Of a DNA stretch of 29,501 nucleotides, positions 1 to 9,928 are shown piece after piece. The stretch covers positions 2,068,882-2,098,382 of the forward strand of contig KB445794.1 of NCBI GenBank assembly GCA_000320605.2, read 5' to 3'. Origin of the DNA: Gelatoporia subvermispora B. Lineage: Eukaryota; Basidiomycota; Agaricomycetes; Polyporales; Gelatoporiaceae. Both the position numbers and the translations under genes were made by a program. The notes beneath the pieces are model-generated. The model did no database searches, was not told the DNA's origin, and saw only the letters and a list, made by a program, of their open reading frames with translations. Within the stretch, counting starts at the first letter, position 1; every line of letters begins with the position of its first letter.

Positions 1-528
1 GTTTATTGGCCATGAGTGACTGAACCCGTGCTATCCACATGAAAGAACTTATGAGCCTGTCCATTTCTACGGTTTGCACCTCAGAATCCATACCCAGAAG
101 ACGTCCAAAGTGAGCTTGAGGTGTACACTGTTGATGTTCTCTTGTACGAGGTGAAATCTCGTTGCGGGTATTGGTGGTGCCGAGCGCGTGCAGTACGCAC
201 CACAAGATGCGCGTTCCGCGCGTTTCTTGCTGTGCGCACCTCGAAAACAGTGTTATGAATAAGCCAGAAGTCGTTTCAGAGTGGGAAGTGACGACGTCGG
301 ATGGTGGTGAGTGGAAAGTCGTCGGGCGCACACCGCGGGTGGCGGCGCCTATGGTCACACCAGCGCGGCACCAAAACTACCTCGTTTCGCTCCGTTTTTG
401 TGCTGAGCACCTGCGGCTCGACGAGTAGATAAAATCTGTGTATATATTTGCTATGCTACGACGCGTGGTTCAGGAGATACGACACGAATCTCCCGCCACC
501 TATACTCGCGACTAAAAACCGTGGGAAG

Positions 529-1604
529 TCGCGAGTGCCAACCTTTATGCAAACAGCAATAAGCAACGTGCACACGCAGCGGTGGGAGACTACGGGTATA
601 CAAACCCTCATTCGGCCGAATCCGTGTGCGTAGGTAATATCTTCGACATCCTGAAACGAGAACGTCCGACCTCTTGGCGTGACTGGATATTTGCCAACGG
701 GATTCCTCAAACCATGGAGGAGGTGAACGTCACTTCTGAGCGCGTACGGCGGTATGTCTTTGGGCTCGCAAATGAGGCGAAAACTGATACGAACCACATC
801 CGAAGATATGACACAGAACCCGGGAAACGAATAGGCCAAACCATGCGTAGTGAACTTCTGGGCAATGTTCTGGAGAGCTTTTGGTGGCTGCACGCCTGTG
901 GTGTGGCACATCACTTTGAGCTACCACTGGAACGGCTCGTACTTGGTGGGCTTCGCCTTGCTATAACATATTCGTTTCTCGCTAGAGACTTACCTCGCGG
1001 CGCCGAACTCATAGTATCCTCCATGTCTTTCAGCTGTGATATTTCGACTGATCCAATAACCGACACGAATGACTATCCTATTCGTCTCCCCAGTGCGTTG
1101 CAGAGCCCATGTTGATGATTACCACAAGTGAACATTGCAGGGTCAGATACATATTACTTCCACCAGTTAGCATTGATGGAAAGCGGTGAGATGCCATCAC
1201 CCTTCGGATATTGGTCTCTCGACGCGGGATCGAGCCCTGGACCATGGCCGGAGATATCGATTGCAGGAGTCGAGCTGAGATGCTGGTACGGTCATTCGTT
1301 TGTTCCATCCGGTGTAACTCACGGCGCATATCCCCTCAGGCAGGAGGTCCGATATTCTTATTTGAGCCCCATGCAAGCACAACTCGTAGGGTATTTCTGG
1401 GACTGCCTTCAAGCGGCTGGCCCACAGCTCTCGTTCTCCCAGCCCCACATGACTGAGATTCATGCTGAACTGGATAGAGATGACGACAAAAGGAGTAAGC
1501 TGTACGCCACATACGTCGACGGTGTAGACGAAGAGGGTTACGGTGACCCGGATAGTACAAGTAGCGAGTGCGAGTTCGCTGATGAAGACGCTGGTACGAA
1601 GTAG
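529..1604 (+). CDS. Family X gene, 3' part (C-terminal half; GDYGY / FGYWSLD protein), 5'-partial
   Basis: Function unknown. Comparison with the other three copies in the window gives exons about 529-751, 806-945, 1015-1083, 1141-1285 and 1340-1604. The intervening introns are 54, 69, 57 and 54 nt, all GT-AG and in phase, ending at a TAG. Exons 806-945 and 1141-1285 have exactly the lengths (140 and 145 nt) of their counterparts at 22111-21972 and 21792-21648. Shared motifs are GDYGY near the start, FWWLHA in the middle, and PSPFGYWSLD near 1196-1225; the protein ends in a Glu/Asp-rich tail. No lesion is visible in this part. It is more diverged from the other copies than they are from each other, so it is probably an older paralogue. 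A TAA at 513-515 closes the frame upstream, so the 5' boundary is an exon edge that I cannot fix. Exons that could belong further upstream (roughly 85-150 and 264-400) are only hinted at. The N-terminal domains seen in the other copies would lie off the window. Confidence 0.6.
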
Positions 1605-2546
1605 TTGCTTCCTGCAGATTTTGTGTATGTATACTAGAAATATTGTACTGGAAATATGATACTACAATTGTAGTCCACGCTCATACGGAGGTCTCGATAA
1701 ATACAGCATTATCATCCAGAGCAGCAAGAATCGCATCGTGGCTTAGGCCTACAAGCTCTTCTTGGGCCTAAAGGCTCTCTTCTACGGTGCGCACTCATAA
1801 ACAGATCGTTCAGAGTGATGAGAAGGTCAGTCACAGGTGCTGATACAGCTCATCGGGTGTCCGGCACAGCTGAACTATGCGTCAGTGTTGGTGTCAGATA
1901 TGTAGTCGTCACAAGCAGCTAACAGCCTGCTCAGTAGTGTGTAGTGTAGAATGAAAAGAAATGGTGTAACACCAGGCTTAGGTTTAAAGGCGAGCGACCG
2001 CAACCTATATGAGAGTATGGGGATCATTACGTAGACAAGTAAGTATTGAGCCATGGATTGAGGTGTGTCCTGTAGCAATTGACGGCTTACGGACTATTGA
2101 GAGACGACGCACGTATCTGTCACATAGGAGCCTCACAAGGGGGATGTCAAGTATCACTTCGAACATGTAGTACCCCAAAAAAGTTGATGTTTCGCGGGAG
2201 AATGATCTCAACGACAAGTAGTAAAAAAACTCGCCAAACGGCTGTAGTACCAGTCTCAATATTCGTTGAGCCGCAATTTTTCGGAGCGGCCAATTATTTG
2301 GAAACGCGCTGTAATGTGAGTGACTGAACTGAACGCATAGCGTACTGCAATACACGATAGATGTAATGGAATATGTAATGGAGTTGATTGGGATGTACAA
2401 CGATCAGACTGACGTTGGTCTGTGGAGTTGAGCCTCAATATCGCGGTATACTCCCTGGAGATATATCTGATGGAAAACTGGCCGGGCTGTAGCAGGCATA
2501 AATTGTGCAATGAGAGCTACGGTAGTGTTGACAAAGATGATCGCGA
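1605..2546. other. Intergenic; possible remnant of a FunK1 kinase 3' end
   Basis: No convincing gene. On the minus strand around 1745-1690 a short stretch reads LSHDAILAALD. This resembles LNHDAVLAVFD at the C-terminus of the neighbouring FunK1 kinase (plus-strand position about 2577-2610). An upstream in-frame stop shows that any such fragment is dead. The rest is AT-richer sequence with no recognisable domain on either strand and should include the 3' untranslated regions of the two converging genes on either side. Confidence 0.3.
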
Positions 2547-4789
2547 CTACGAAGAAGTCAGGAGGGATGTAATGGCTTTGTCAAATACAGCAAGGACAGC
2601 ATCGTGATTCAGATCGATGGCCTGCTGATGGCGATTTGCATCCGTCACCATATCGCCTAAAACGGAGAGCACCTCGATGGTGTGTGGTGAAAGAGCCTCG
2701 CGGACTTCCGGAAGAGTTATCATCATTGTGGGACCTTCGCCCGTTCGGAACGCGGTGATGGTTGCTGCTTGTATGTGACCAAAGAAGCGCTTGTAAATGC
2801 TGTTCGCAGCTTTCTGGGTCGCAGGCGAATTGCCTTGAGGTCTCGAGAGCCGTCTTAAGATCGTATAGCATAAGACCCAAATGAACGACTCGATATCATG
2901 TTTGGGCTCATGGCTAGGCGGCTGCAATTTGGAAGAGTCCGAGAAACTCGCCATATACTGGAGTAGGTCTTTAGCCATGAATTGAAGCGTTCCCTGGAAA
3001 ATTGCAAGGTCAATTGAGCAAATTAGAATTCCATTTGATGGAGAGAGGCTCGAACCGTCATGACTGCCCCATGTTTGACATCTCCCTCGTTGAACCTGAT
3101 GTGAGTCACCTTTGCTGGTTCTGTCTTGATGCCTGCGGGAGTTAGTTTCGGAGAGTTTATCCACTGTTGCACGACGTCACTCGGTCCTGAATACAGAGCA
3201 AACTCCAGGTCCGTGATGAAGCCTTCGCCACCCGGTTCAGGTGAGTCTGTATCAGCGAGTAGAACATTGCCGGCACTGATGTCACGATGTAGAATGTGAT
3301 GCTGACATAGAAATTGATGGCCTGTACCAAAGAGATCAGTTCTCCGCACGGATTTGAGCAATTGAAGACCCCCCTGCCAATGCGGCACGAATTCCCTTCA
3401 ATAACTCTAACTCTGAGTCGTAATCCCATAGTGGACGACCGACTGTGTCGATGAAGAGTCGATGTAATACGACGTGATCTGGACCAATAGGCTCTGGCTC
3501 GTTCAAATTAAGTTCGCCACGGATCCAAGCTGTGCTAATAGCAACATCTAAGCCTGGCACATGGACGTCAGATCCAATCTCGAGAACGGAGACGCCGGGG
3601 TGTCTGTTAGGAATGAGGTTATAGATTTGTGATTCAGGGGATCGTCCCGCGCGGCGCCATGCATTCTTCATGATTTTGCGTTGCTGCGGTGCGAGAACAT
3701 TGAAGACCTTCCAGACGAGAGTGCCGCGACCTAGAAGAGAGACTGAGATCCAGACAGGGATTCCTACGGTAATCCATCGCTGTACGTCGTAGGTGCCTCC
3801 CAAGGAGATCTCGTAGGCGGGGCATTCTAAGCCAACCTGGTAAGAGGTCTGTTGTTGCCATCGCTCCGCCTCTGCAGGATCGAGCATGCGAGCGGTAGGG
3901 TCCATACCGTATTCGGCTGCTGTCATATTCCTGGTCATCGAGCGGACTACCTTGACGAAAATCGTGAAGTCATCCAGGATATCAAACACGGGCGAGAACT
4001 GAACACCAGCACGATCATAGATGCCTACGCAAAAGCCGCTACCAAAGACGAGGAACCCGACGGAGTAAAGCTGGAATGGCCTGCCCGCAAGGTGGTAGCG
4101 CGCATAGTCGGCAGTCTGGATGACGATTGGTTTGACCACAGCCGGATCGTTACCTGGACCATCTGCTTTCTTGAGCTTCACTTCACCGAAGCCGAGGCGC
4201 AGCCACCACTGCCTTGGGAAAACCCAGGATTTAGGTCGGGATCGAGGAGCGATAGCGCGAGGCAGGATAGTACAGTCAGGCTTGTCGCTGGGCATGGTCC
4301 AGTCGGTCAGACCAAGGGTAAGGGGTTTGTCATCTCCAAAAAGAAAGCAGTTGTCTTCGTTTGCGTCGTCGGAGCTAGCATGGTGGCCGTAGTCGGCGAT
4401 GAAATCGAAGAGGATTTGCTGTGAGGATAGCCCTGTTGAATGTGTGCACTGTAATGTGGCTGTGGACATACCAGAGGTTCATATAGATCCTTTTCCGAAC
4501 CACCCTTCTCAACGACATGTTGCAAGCGACGAAGCGCATCAGAGGCATGATTGTTTAGTTTGGCGGCCTTCACACAGTCATCGGCGAATTCGCTAGAGAT
4601 ATCTTGCACTTTAACACGTTCAAGCACCGCCTGGACATCGAATTGCAACTTCCCGAGAAGTTCCGTCTTGAGCAGTTCTCGAGCGGACTGCGCTGTATTG
4701 TTGGGGGAATCTCCAGAGATGTAGTTCTGACTCGAGGACCCCATCTTCCTGGGTGATATACCAGGGAACGGAGAGGCTTTCGGAGGCAT
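2547..4789 (-). CDS. FunK1-type fungal protein kinase (possible splice defect)
   Basis: Predicted Ser/Thr-type protein kinase of the fungal-specific FunK1 class. Proposed exons (minus): 4789-4472, 4418-3374, 3321-3056, 2993-2547. They join in frame to 691 aa. The N-terminal ~450 residues are the FunK1 N-terminal region, including DFIADYGHHA and an RGTLVWKVF stretch. The catalytic loop HRDISAGNVLL lies near residues 466-476, with DLE in place of DFG near 492. An ESFIWVLCYTILRRLS helix follows, typical of the FunK1 C-lobe. Intron 1 (53 nt) has GTATGT...CAG. Intron 2 (3373-3322, 52 nt, same length as in the second FunK1 copy) begins GGGGGG instead of GT, so normal splicing there is doubtful. The stretch 3130-3056 was read as coding, because it is open and resembles the other copy. 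HRD is intact, so the encoded enzyme could be active if splicing succeeds. The start is the first ATG of a frame that includes a lysine-poor leader, MPPKASPFPG. A TATA-like GTATATAG lies about 55 nt upstream. Confidence 0.8.
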
Positions 4790-5984
4790 GTCGAGTCAAA
4801 TGTTGTGAATACGAATAGAAGTGAACAGATGGACGTACGCTATATACTACGGCAAGCGTCTAAACGGAGGATATACCCGTCTCTGGAACAAAGGAAATGC
4901 TCTAAACGGTGTGGCAGCTTCGTCCTGCTCCCCGATGTGGCCGAAATGTGGCCGGTATAAATATTCCCACTACGAAGCAGCGATCCGACATGAGCTAACG
5001 CGTAGGAGCAATGATCATAGTTACGGCTCACCAAGATTGCCCCGCTATCCCTCGTGTTAGTAGTGCTGTAGATCTATAAGAACGTTTGCGAGGGTAGCGG
5101 CGGCAGTATGCGCGACGGAAGCACACTGACCGGTGGACAAAATCAGTGGTACACGCCAAGGCACAACGGTCTGTTCTTGTAGAAGACAGTCTCAGGATCA
5201 CTCCCACGAATAAGATCCCAAGAGCAGTGAAACGCCTGATATCTTACCGGTGCACCAAAGGTGATCGAACGGTTCAAATTTGCAGGGCCAGGCGCTCGCG
5301 AAGCTCAGTTGTGGCGCTGAGGAGGAGTGGAAGTGCCGAACTTCCGTATTCGTTATTAGGCGCTTATTCGATAGCCCACAGTTCCACCTTGCCAAAATTG
5401 AGCTGTTCACTCAACTTTAAAACGAGAAAATATCATGCTGCGTATATAATGAAATCAGGGTGATAATAGGGGCGACACGGCACATATTTCTTTCCCGGAA
5501 TGGGCGCGTGTTATTAGTCACACATCAACCTGAATATCGCTAAGGGCAAGAGGAAAATCTCACTGTTGGCTTTGCGGAGGGTTCGAAGCGTTCAGGCAAT
5601 TCGGATACTAGGACTGGGATTTAATCGTATCTCCTGGTTCAGACATCGTTGAAGTTGAGAACAGGCCGCGCGAGTCCTCGAGATCGCGATGATCGAGCAA
5701 CAGAGCGCGCGCTTGACTGCGAGCGTCCGAGCGTCGTGTCGATGTTGGTGTAGCTCGGTCGTTCTTTGCTTCGCCTGCATCTAGCTGCAAAAAGTAGACT
5801 AAGCCCTATATTTTTGGTAGTTTGTTTATTATACAATGTAGCAAACGTCTTGTGTATTCGACTGCAAGTCTCCCCGCAGAATCCTGTCATCGGCCCGGGA
5901 TTGGGCGCTCCGGACGCGGCTGGAGCGCCCTGGGCATGGTTGGCCACTGGCGGCGTTGGCTACGCGCTGGGTATCCATCGCACA
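4790..5984. other. Intergenic, no gene recognised
   Basis: The interval holds the presumed promoter of the minus-strand FunK1 gene, with a TATA-like site near 4838-4850. No open frame has recognisable domains. Part of a dispersed inverted repeat (5697-5732) lies here. A perfect 9-bp palindrome with a 10-nt loop is at 5903-5911/5922-5930. A frame open from 5766 runs into the decayed family X copy and reads Gly/Ala-rich sequence (GVGYALGI) that has no counterpart in the other copies. Confidence 0.4.
5697..5732 (-). repeat. Dispersed repeat, copy 1 (inverted relative to copy 2 at 19327-19362)
   Basis: The reverse complement of this 36-nt stretch matches 19327-19362 at all but about one position (core GCTCGGACGCTCGCAGTCAA). 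The flanking sequence diverges quickly, with only scattered similarity for a few tens of bases (GAACG upstream, GATC downstream). Both sites are GC-rich compared with their surroundings. It is probably a fragment of an interspersed element; no coding capacity was recognised. Confidence 0.6.
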
Positions 5985-7778
5985 TACATAGCACTACCCT
6001 CTCTCAAGAAGGAGACATCTAGTGCAATCGGTGCCGTACCTTCCCTCTCTGCGGCTGTATGCGCTGTCCTCTAAATAGCGGCAACGATCGAGGCGAGTGG
6101 TTTTCCCGCTCTCACGCTTTGGGTCCCAATCCCGTATCCTCACTGACCACTGACCGTAGGATGTGATGAAAGAAAACAGGGAGCTATCCTCTAAGCTAGT
6201 GGGCCGTGTGCTATGGTTCCGATATGAGTTGAAAGAGGATACCGAGAAATATCGCCAGGCGATTGATACGAGGCTTGTACCGAACAACTCACTGATTCCG
6301 TGACGCAGGAGCCCATGACCTCGACAATGACTCGTTACGCTTCACAGTCAGTCCCTTCTATCATCAACCCAAGCATTGCAGTCAATTTCAATGTGCAATC
6401 AGTATCCGGTGTCCAAATGGAGTGAAAGACCTCGGACGTTCTCACCCTGATGCACTACAGGCGTTCGTCGTCTCTGAGATCGGTTTGTAACTTCTTACTA
6501 AACCGATATTCGCTGACCTTCCGCGACAGGTGATGTCACCATTAAACAGTACTTCTGATCACCTCGTATTATACTCGTCGAGAAACACCGTTCGTACTTG
6601 GTAATGGCGGGGTCCGAATTTCATGAAGCGAAACGCACGTCTCGTCTGATCTGGCCATTTCAGTACATTGACTAGCTGGTGATACGAAAGTTATCGTAGC
6701 CACCAAGCGTACTCAGGCTCATTGCAGAGGTTATGACTTCATCAAAGACGTATGTCTATGTTCCCACTGGTGAATTGGTTGGTATCGACGGTCTTCGGCT
6801 TACTGCCTAGGTCGCATGCTTATGAACTGTGCCCAGTCCCGTGCCCAGTCCCGTGCCCATTATGTGCACTGTTTGTCATCATTATCGGTAAAGCAGGACG
6901 AGACGTTTGTCGTATTAGCTAGGCTCCTGCTACACACACACGTTCTCTGGTCGCAACGGCACCTTGCAACGATGCTTGACCAAGGGAGTCGCAAGCTGTG
7001 TACCTGGACCTACCGCTCTTCATTATCCCTGTTTAGTGTTATTCGGGCACAGCTGTAAGTTATGTCGCGCTCATGTGCCTACAGCGGCGTACCCATAATC
7101 GGAACTTTGCAGGATCGCGTAGCATGATGCAAATACTCGACTGTAAGACGCGGCCAGCCGTAGTTGATCTCAGCATCGACAACCTACACCGAGCTCGTCT
7201 GCCCAATATTTACTCGGATTACTGGATTTGGGAGAAAGCACAGGCCGGGCCAGGGGATTACGGGTAACAGGACTCCCAACGAGACCGTTTCGTGCGTCTC
7301 GGGAATGTGTTTGGCGAGCGCTCGGTGCTTTGGGAGGATCATATATCAATCAATGAAGTGTCCACAAAATGTAGTGAAATGTGATACTAGTGCCGAGGGT
7401 GTATGGAGGCATGTCATGCGTTTTTCCGGCTGGTCCGATGCTAACACGAGCGTCTCCCATAGAATGCGCTGAGATCGCCTTTATGAACGGCTCTATCCTA
7501 CTGATCTGCAATGTCTCTGGTAGGTATATGCCCGAAGCACAGCAGAGTACCATGGAATTCAAATGGAGGAGACTGTAGTCGGCGAGCCTACCCAATGTGT
7601 GGGATGAAAGTGTGTGGTTTCTTTCAAGCGACACGATGTAGATCCTGAATGGACGCCATTCAGGCATGCACACGGAGAACATGAAGATGAGGATGACTGT
7701 TCCTCTTGTTTGGGTGCTGCTAGCTGTGTGGATGACGAGTGCTATGAGGCCCCGGACGAAGAGGGCGGCGTGGATTAG
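5985..7778 (+). pseudogene. Family X, decayed copy with internal deletions
   Basis: This is homologous to the minus-strand copies at 21325-24363 and 26051-28941. Recognisable pieces in order are: exon 1 remnant (~5990-6092, with TAA at 6072-6074 where the others have a Glu codon), exon 2 (6160-~6280), exon 6 (6309-6346), exon 7 (~6411-6482, LGRSHPDALQAFVVSEI), and exon 8 (from 6530, with TGA at 6556-6558). Further pieces are the YVPTGE exon (~6750-6774), the exon ending LATMLDQ, the MMQILDC exon (from ~7125, where GDYGY has become GDYG-stop), and the acidic tail ending at TAG 7776-7778. Exons 3-5 are missing (second half of the helical domain and the first kinase-like strand). The block containing PSPFGYWSLD is also deleted. 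The first intron keeps the GC donor (GAG/GCGAGT at 6093) seen in the other copies. No intact product is possible. Confidence 0.75.
6829..6859 (+). repeat. 12-bp tandem repeat, about 2.6 units
   Basis: The unit GTGCCCAGTCCC occurs at 6829-6840 and 6841-6852, with a partial third unit at 6853-6859. It sits across the acceptor side of an intron in the decayed family X copy, and the other copies lack it. It was probably created by replication slippage after the gene lost constraint. Confidence 0.8.
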
Positions 7779-8773
7779 CTATATTCAATATATTTCTTCT
7801 CCATAATTCAAGTGCATTGATTCGCTTCAATGAGATTCCATTGTCCAGGGGGTGATATATCCACTGGGGTATCCTCGTTATGTCGGTGACGATGAGAATC
7901 GGCATCAATGCTGTACACCACTTTGTCTGACCCAGAACCAAATGTGTAACACTTCAACGGTGGCCTGGTATGCGTCCGTCATCAAATCGCGGAGAATAAC
8001 TCGGTAGTGAATGTCGATAGAGGCCAATGAATATGCAGCAGAATTTATCATTGTAATGGGAAGGATACCCGTTCCCTCCCTGTCTGCATTTGAATGCTCA
8101 TTTGAGAGTTCACCGTTAGCGATCCGCGCCTGACAATCTTCGCTCGCACTTTGCAATAATCTTTCGCCCAAGACTAGACTCCCGCGTCCGGAAGCCCAAC
8201 ATTACTCCCACAAGTACCGACATATCTTCACACATGGTCATCCATCACGAAGAACCGGTCGTCAGAGAACAGCCAGGTCAGCAGCGCACTATTTCAACTG
8301 CCCAAGGCCAGCCTCCCCAACAAGGATGTTATCACCATCGCCGAATCATGTTAACCGCCCCCAGTTCGCCCATCGCACATACTGCGATCTATGATCCTGC
8401 CATGATCAAATCGACTCGATCGCACACGTCTGGCATCCGTGCCTGTGATCGCGATATACATTCGGTCCGCGTGTCGGGAGAGGTGCGGCCACGGCGTCGT
8501 GTGCTCCGCGGCGCCTCCGAGCAGTTGCGGCTCTGCACCTTCCAAATGCGGGCTGCACGACTCGTGCAGGTGCAACATGCGTGCACATCACCACGAGTCC
8601 GAAGCAGGCTCAATCACCCATCAGTGCTTCCCGGCGAGCGTGCGGCGACCACGAGGGCCCACAAGCGTGCGCCCACCGTGCGTCCCAACATGCTGCGCAC
8701 CCGGCGCACCCAGCTCGGCGACTTGCGAACCCCGAGCCTTTTCTGCGCAGCGGTCCCACCATCAAACCTCAGG
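7779..8773. other. Intergenic, no gene recognised
   Basis: The interval lies between the decayed family X copy and the inverted-repeat element. A minus-strand frame at 8171-7905 (88 codons, containing DIHYRVILRDLMTDAYQ) reads smoothly and could be a single exon or gene relic. I recognise no domain and found no convincing splice partner. Plus-strand frames in 8234-8797 are Arg/Ser/Pro-rich and look like non-coding composition effects. Confidence 0.35.
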
Positions 8774-9429
8774 GATACTGTACCATTTCGACCTTAAGTT
8801 CACCCGGGTGTGACCTGTGACGCTAGTTCACCAGTTCATGAGCCCTCGGACGGCGTGACATACGGCCTAATTCAGTTTGATACCCTCAGTGACATTTTGT
8901 GACCGAACCAACGACCTATGGGTCGCTCTGGCGGCTACAGTTTTGGTTGAAACGCCTCGTCGAGCGCTGGCAAGACCGTTGAAAATTAGAGAGATCAGCC
9001 GTTCTGCCAGTGGTGCAACTGCGGTTGAACTTTGTAAAACTCGTAGCCAGGGGGTACAATAGAGTAGTAGCACCCAGAGGGATTTACCTTCGCACACACG
9101 ACTGATTTCGAGGCCACCGTATTCAGCAACTTGCACGCTTGCGGCACAATCCACGGGCGTCTCGCCTGATGACATCGACATTGGGGCCACACGTTCGGAT
9201 TCAATTTTAGACCATCTCTATTCACTCTACAGGCCTTGCATACAACGAATTTAATAACCTAGGTACTCTACAACTCATCTAGGAGCTCCAAAAAAGGGTT
9301 ATTAGACGGTGTGACACTTTTCCGAAGTCGAGTTCATCGAGCTCAGGACGTGTGACACGCGAACTAAATGGGGTGTTCAGAGGGTCCGAGGACGCGTGAC
9401 TGAACCTAAGGTCGAAATGGTACAGTATC
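8774..9429. mobile_element. Candidate non-autonomous DNA transposon (29-bp terminal inverted repeats, 656 bp)
   Basis: The left end 8774-8802 (beginning GATACTGTACCATTTCGACC) is the reverse complement of the right end 9401-9429 with a single mismatch in 29 positions. A TA dinucleotide lies at each end (8776-8777 and 9426-9427). One reading is a TA target duplication around termini that begin CTGTACC, as in Tc1/mariner-like elements. Subterminal CCTCGGAC motifs also occur on both sides in mirrored orientation. The interior has a 107-codon minus frame (9190-8867) with no transposase motif that I recognise, so the element would need a transposase in trans. The right end sits about 500 bp downstream of the HSF stop codon, possibly within its 3' untranslated region. 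Confidence 0.55.
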
Positions 9430-9928
9430 ACGATCAGAGACGGTTCGATAGATATTGGATATGTCTTCTTCTGAACAGATGAACAGCACAGGCACTGATG
9501 ATACACGTCTATGTATGATGAACGCAGAAGACAAATGGATGAAGTCTGCTGGACGACGCCAAAGCCCAAAGCCCCGCGCGCGCATATGTATGCACAGGCG
9601 CAGGCAGGATATGTAGTTGAAAGAAAAGTCACAAATCAGGAAATGAAGAGCAGACGCCGGGAGGGACAAGAATTGACCATGGGACAACGGGAGAAAGAAT
9701 GAGGAACAAGTAATGCAATGGACAAGTGAACAGCAGAGCGCAAGTGAAGAACAGGAACTATATGCATCAGCAACGGACAGCACGGCGGATATGCACAAAG
9801 TGCGACATGGTATGGAGTTTTCCCGAGCGCACGGGTGATGACAATGGTAATACAGACAAACGGGTCCAAGAACAAAGCACGGGTATGCGCGGGTCCATCG
9901 CCGCCCGCCTCGCCTCACTCGCACATAC
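9430..9928 (-). other. Probable 3' untranslated region of the HSF gene
   Basis: The sequence directly follows the stop codon of the minus-strand HSF gene. On that strand it is rich in C and T (runs such as CTTTCTCCCGTTGTCCC), which keeps long frames open by chance. One such frame, 9924-9406, is Cys/Ser/Leu-rich with no domain, and I do not count it as a gene. I cannot fix a polyadenylation site. Confidence 0.4.

Noticed and set aside
3852..4424. 190-codon plus-strand frame
   Set aside because: Antisense shadow of the FunK1 exon 4418-3374.
8234..8797. 187-codon plus-strand frame
   Set aside because: Composition-driven (Arg/Pro/Ser/His), runs into the inverted-repeat end, no recognised domain.
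9406..9924. 172-codon minus-strand open frame downstream of HSF
   Set aside because: Pyrimidine-rich 3' flank gives a Cys/Ser/Leu-rich translation with no domain; it ends inside the inverted-repeat element.
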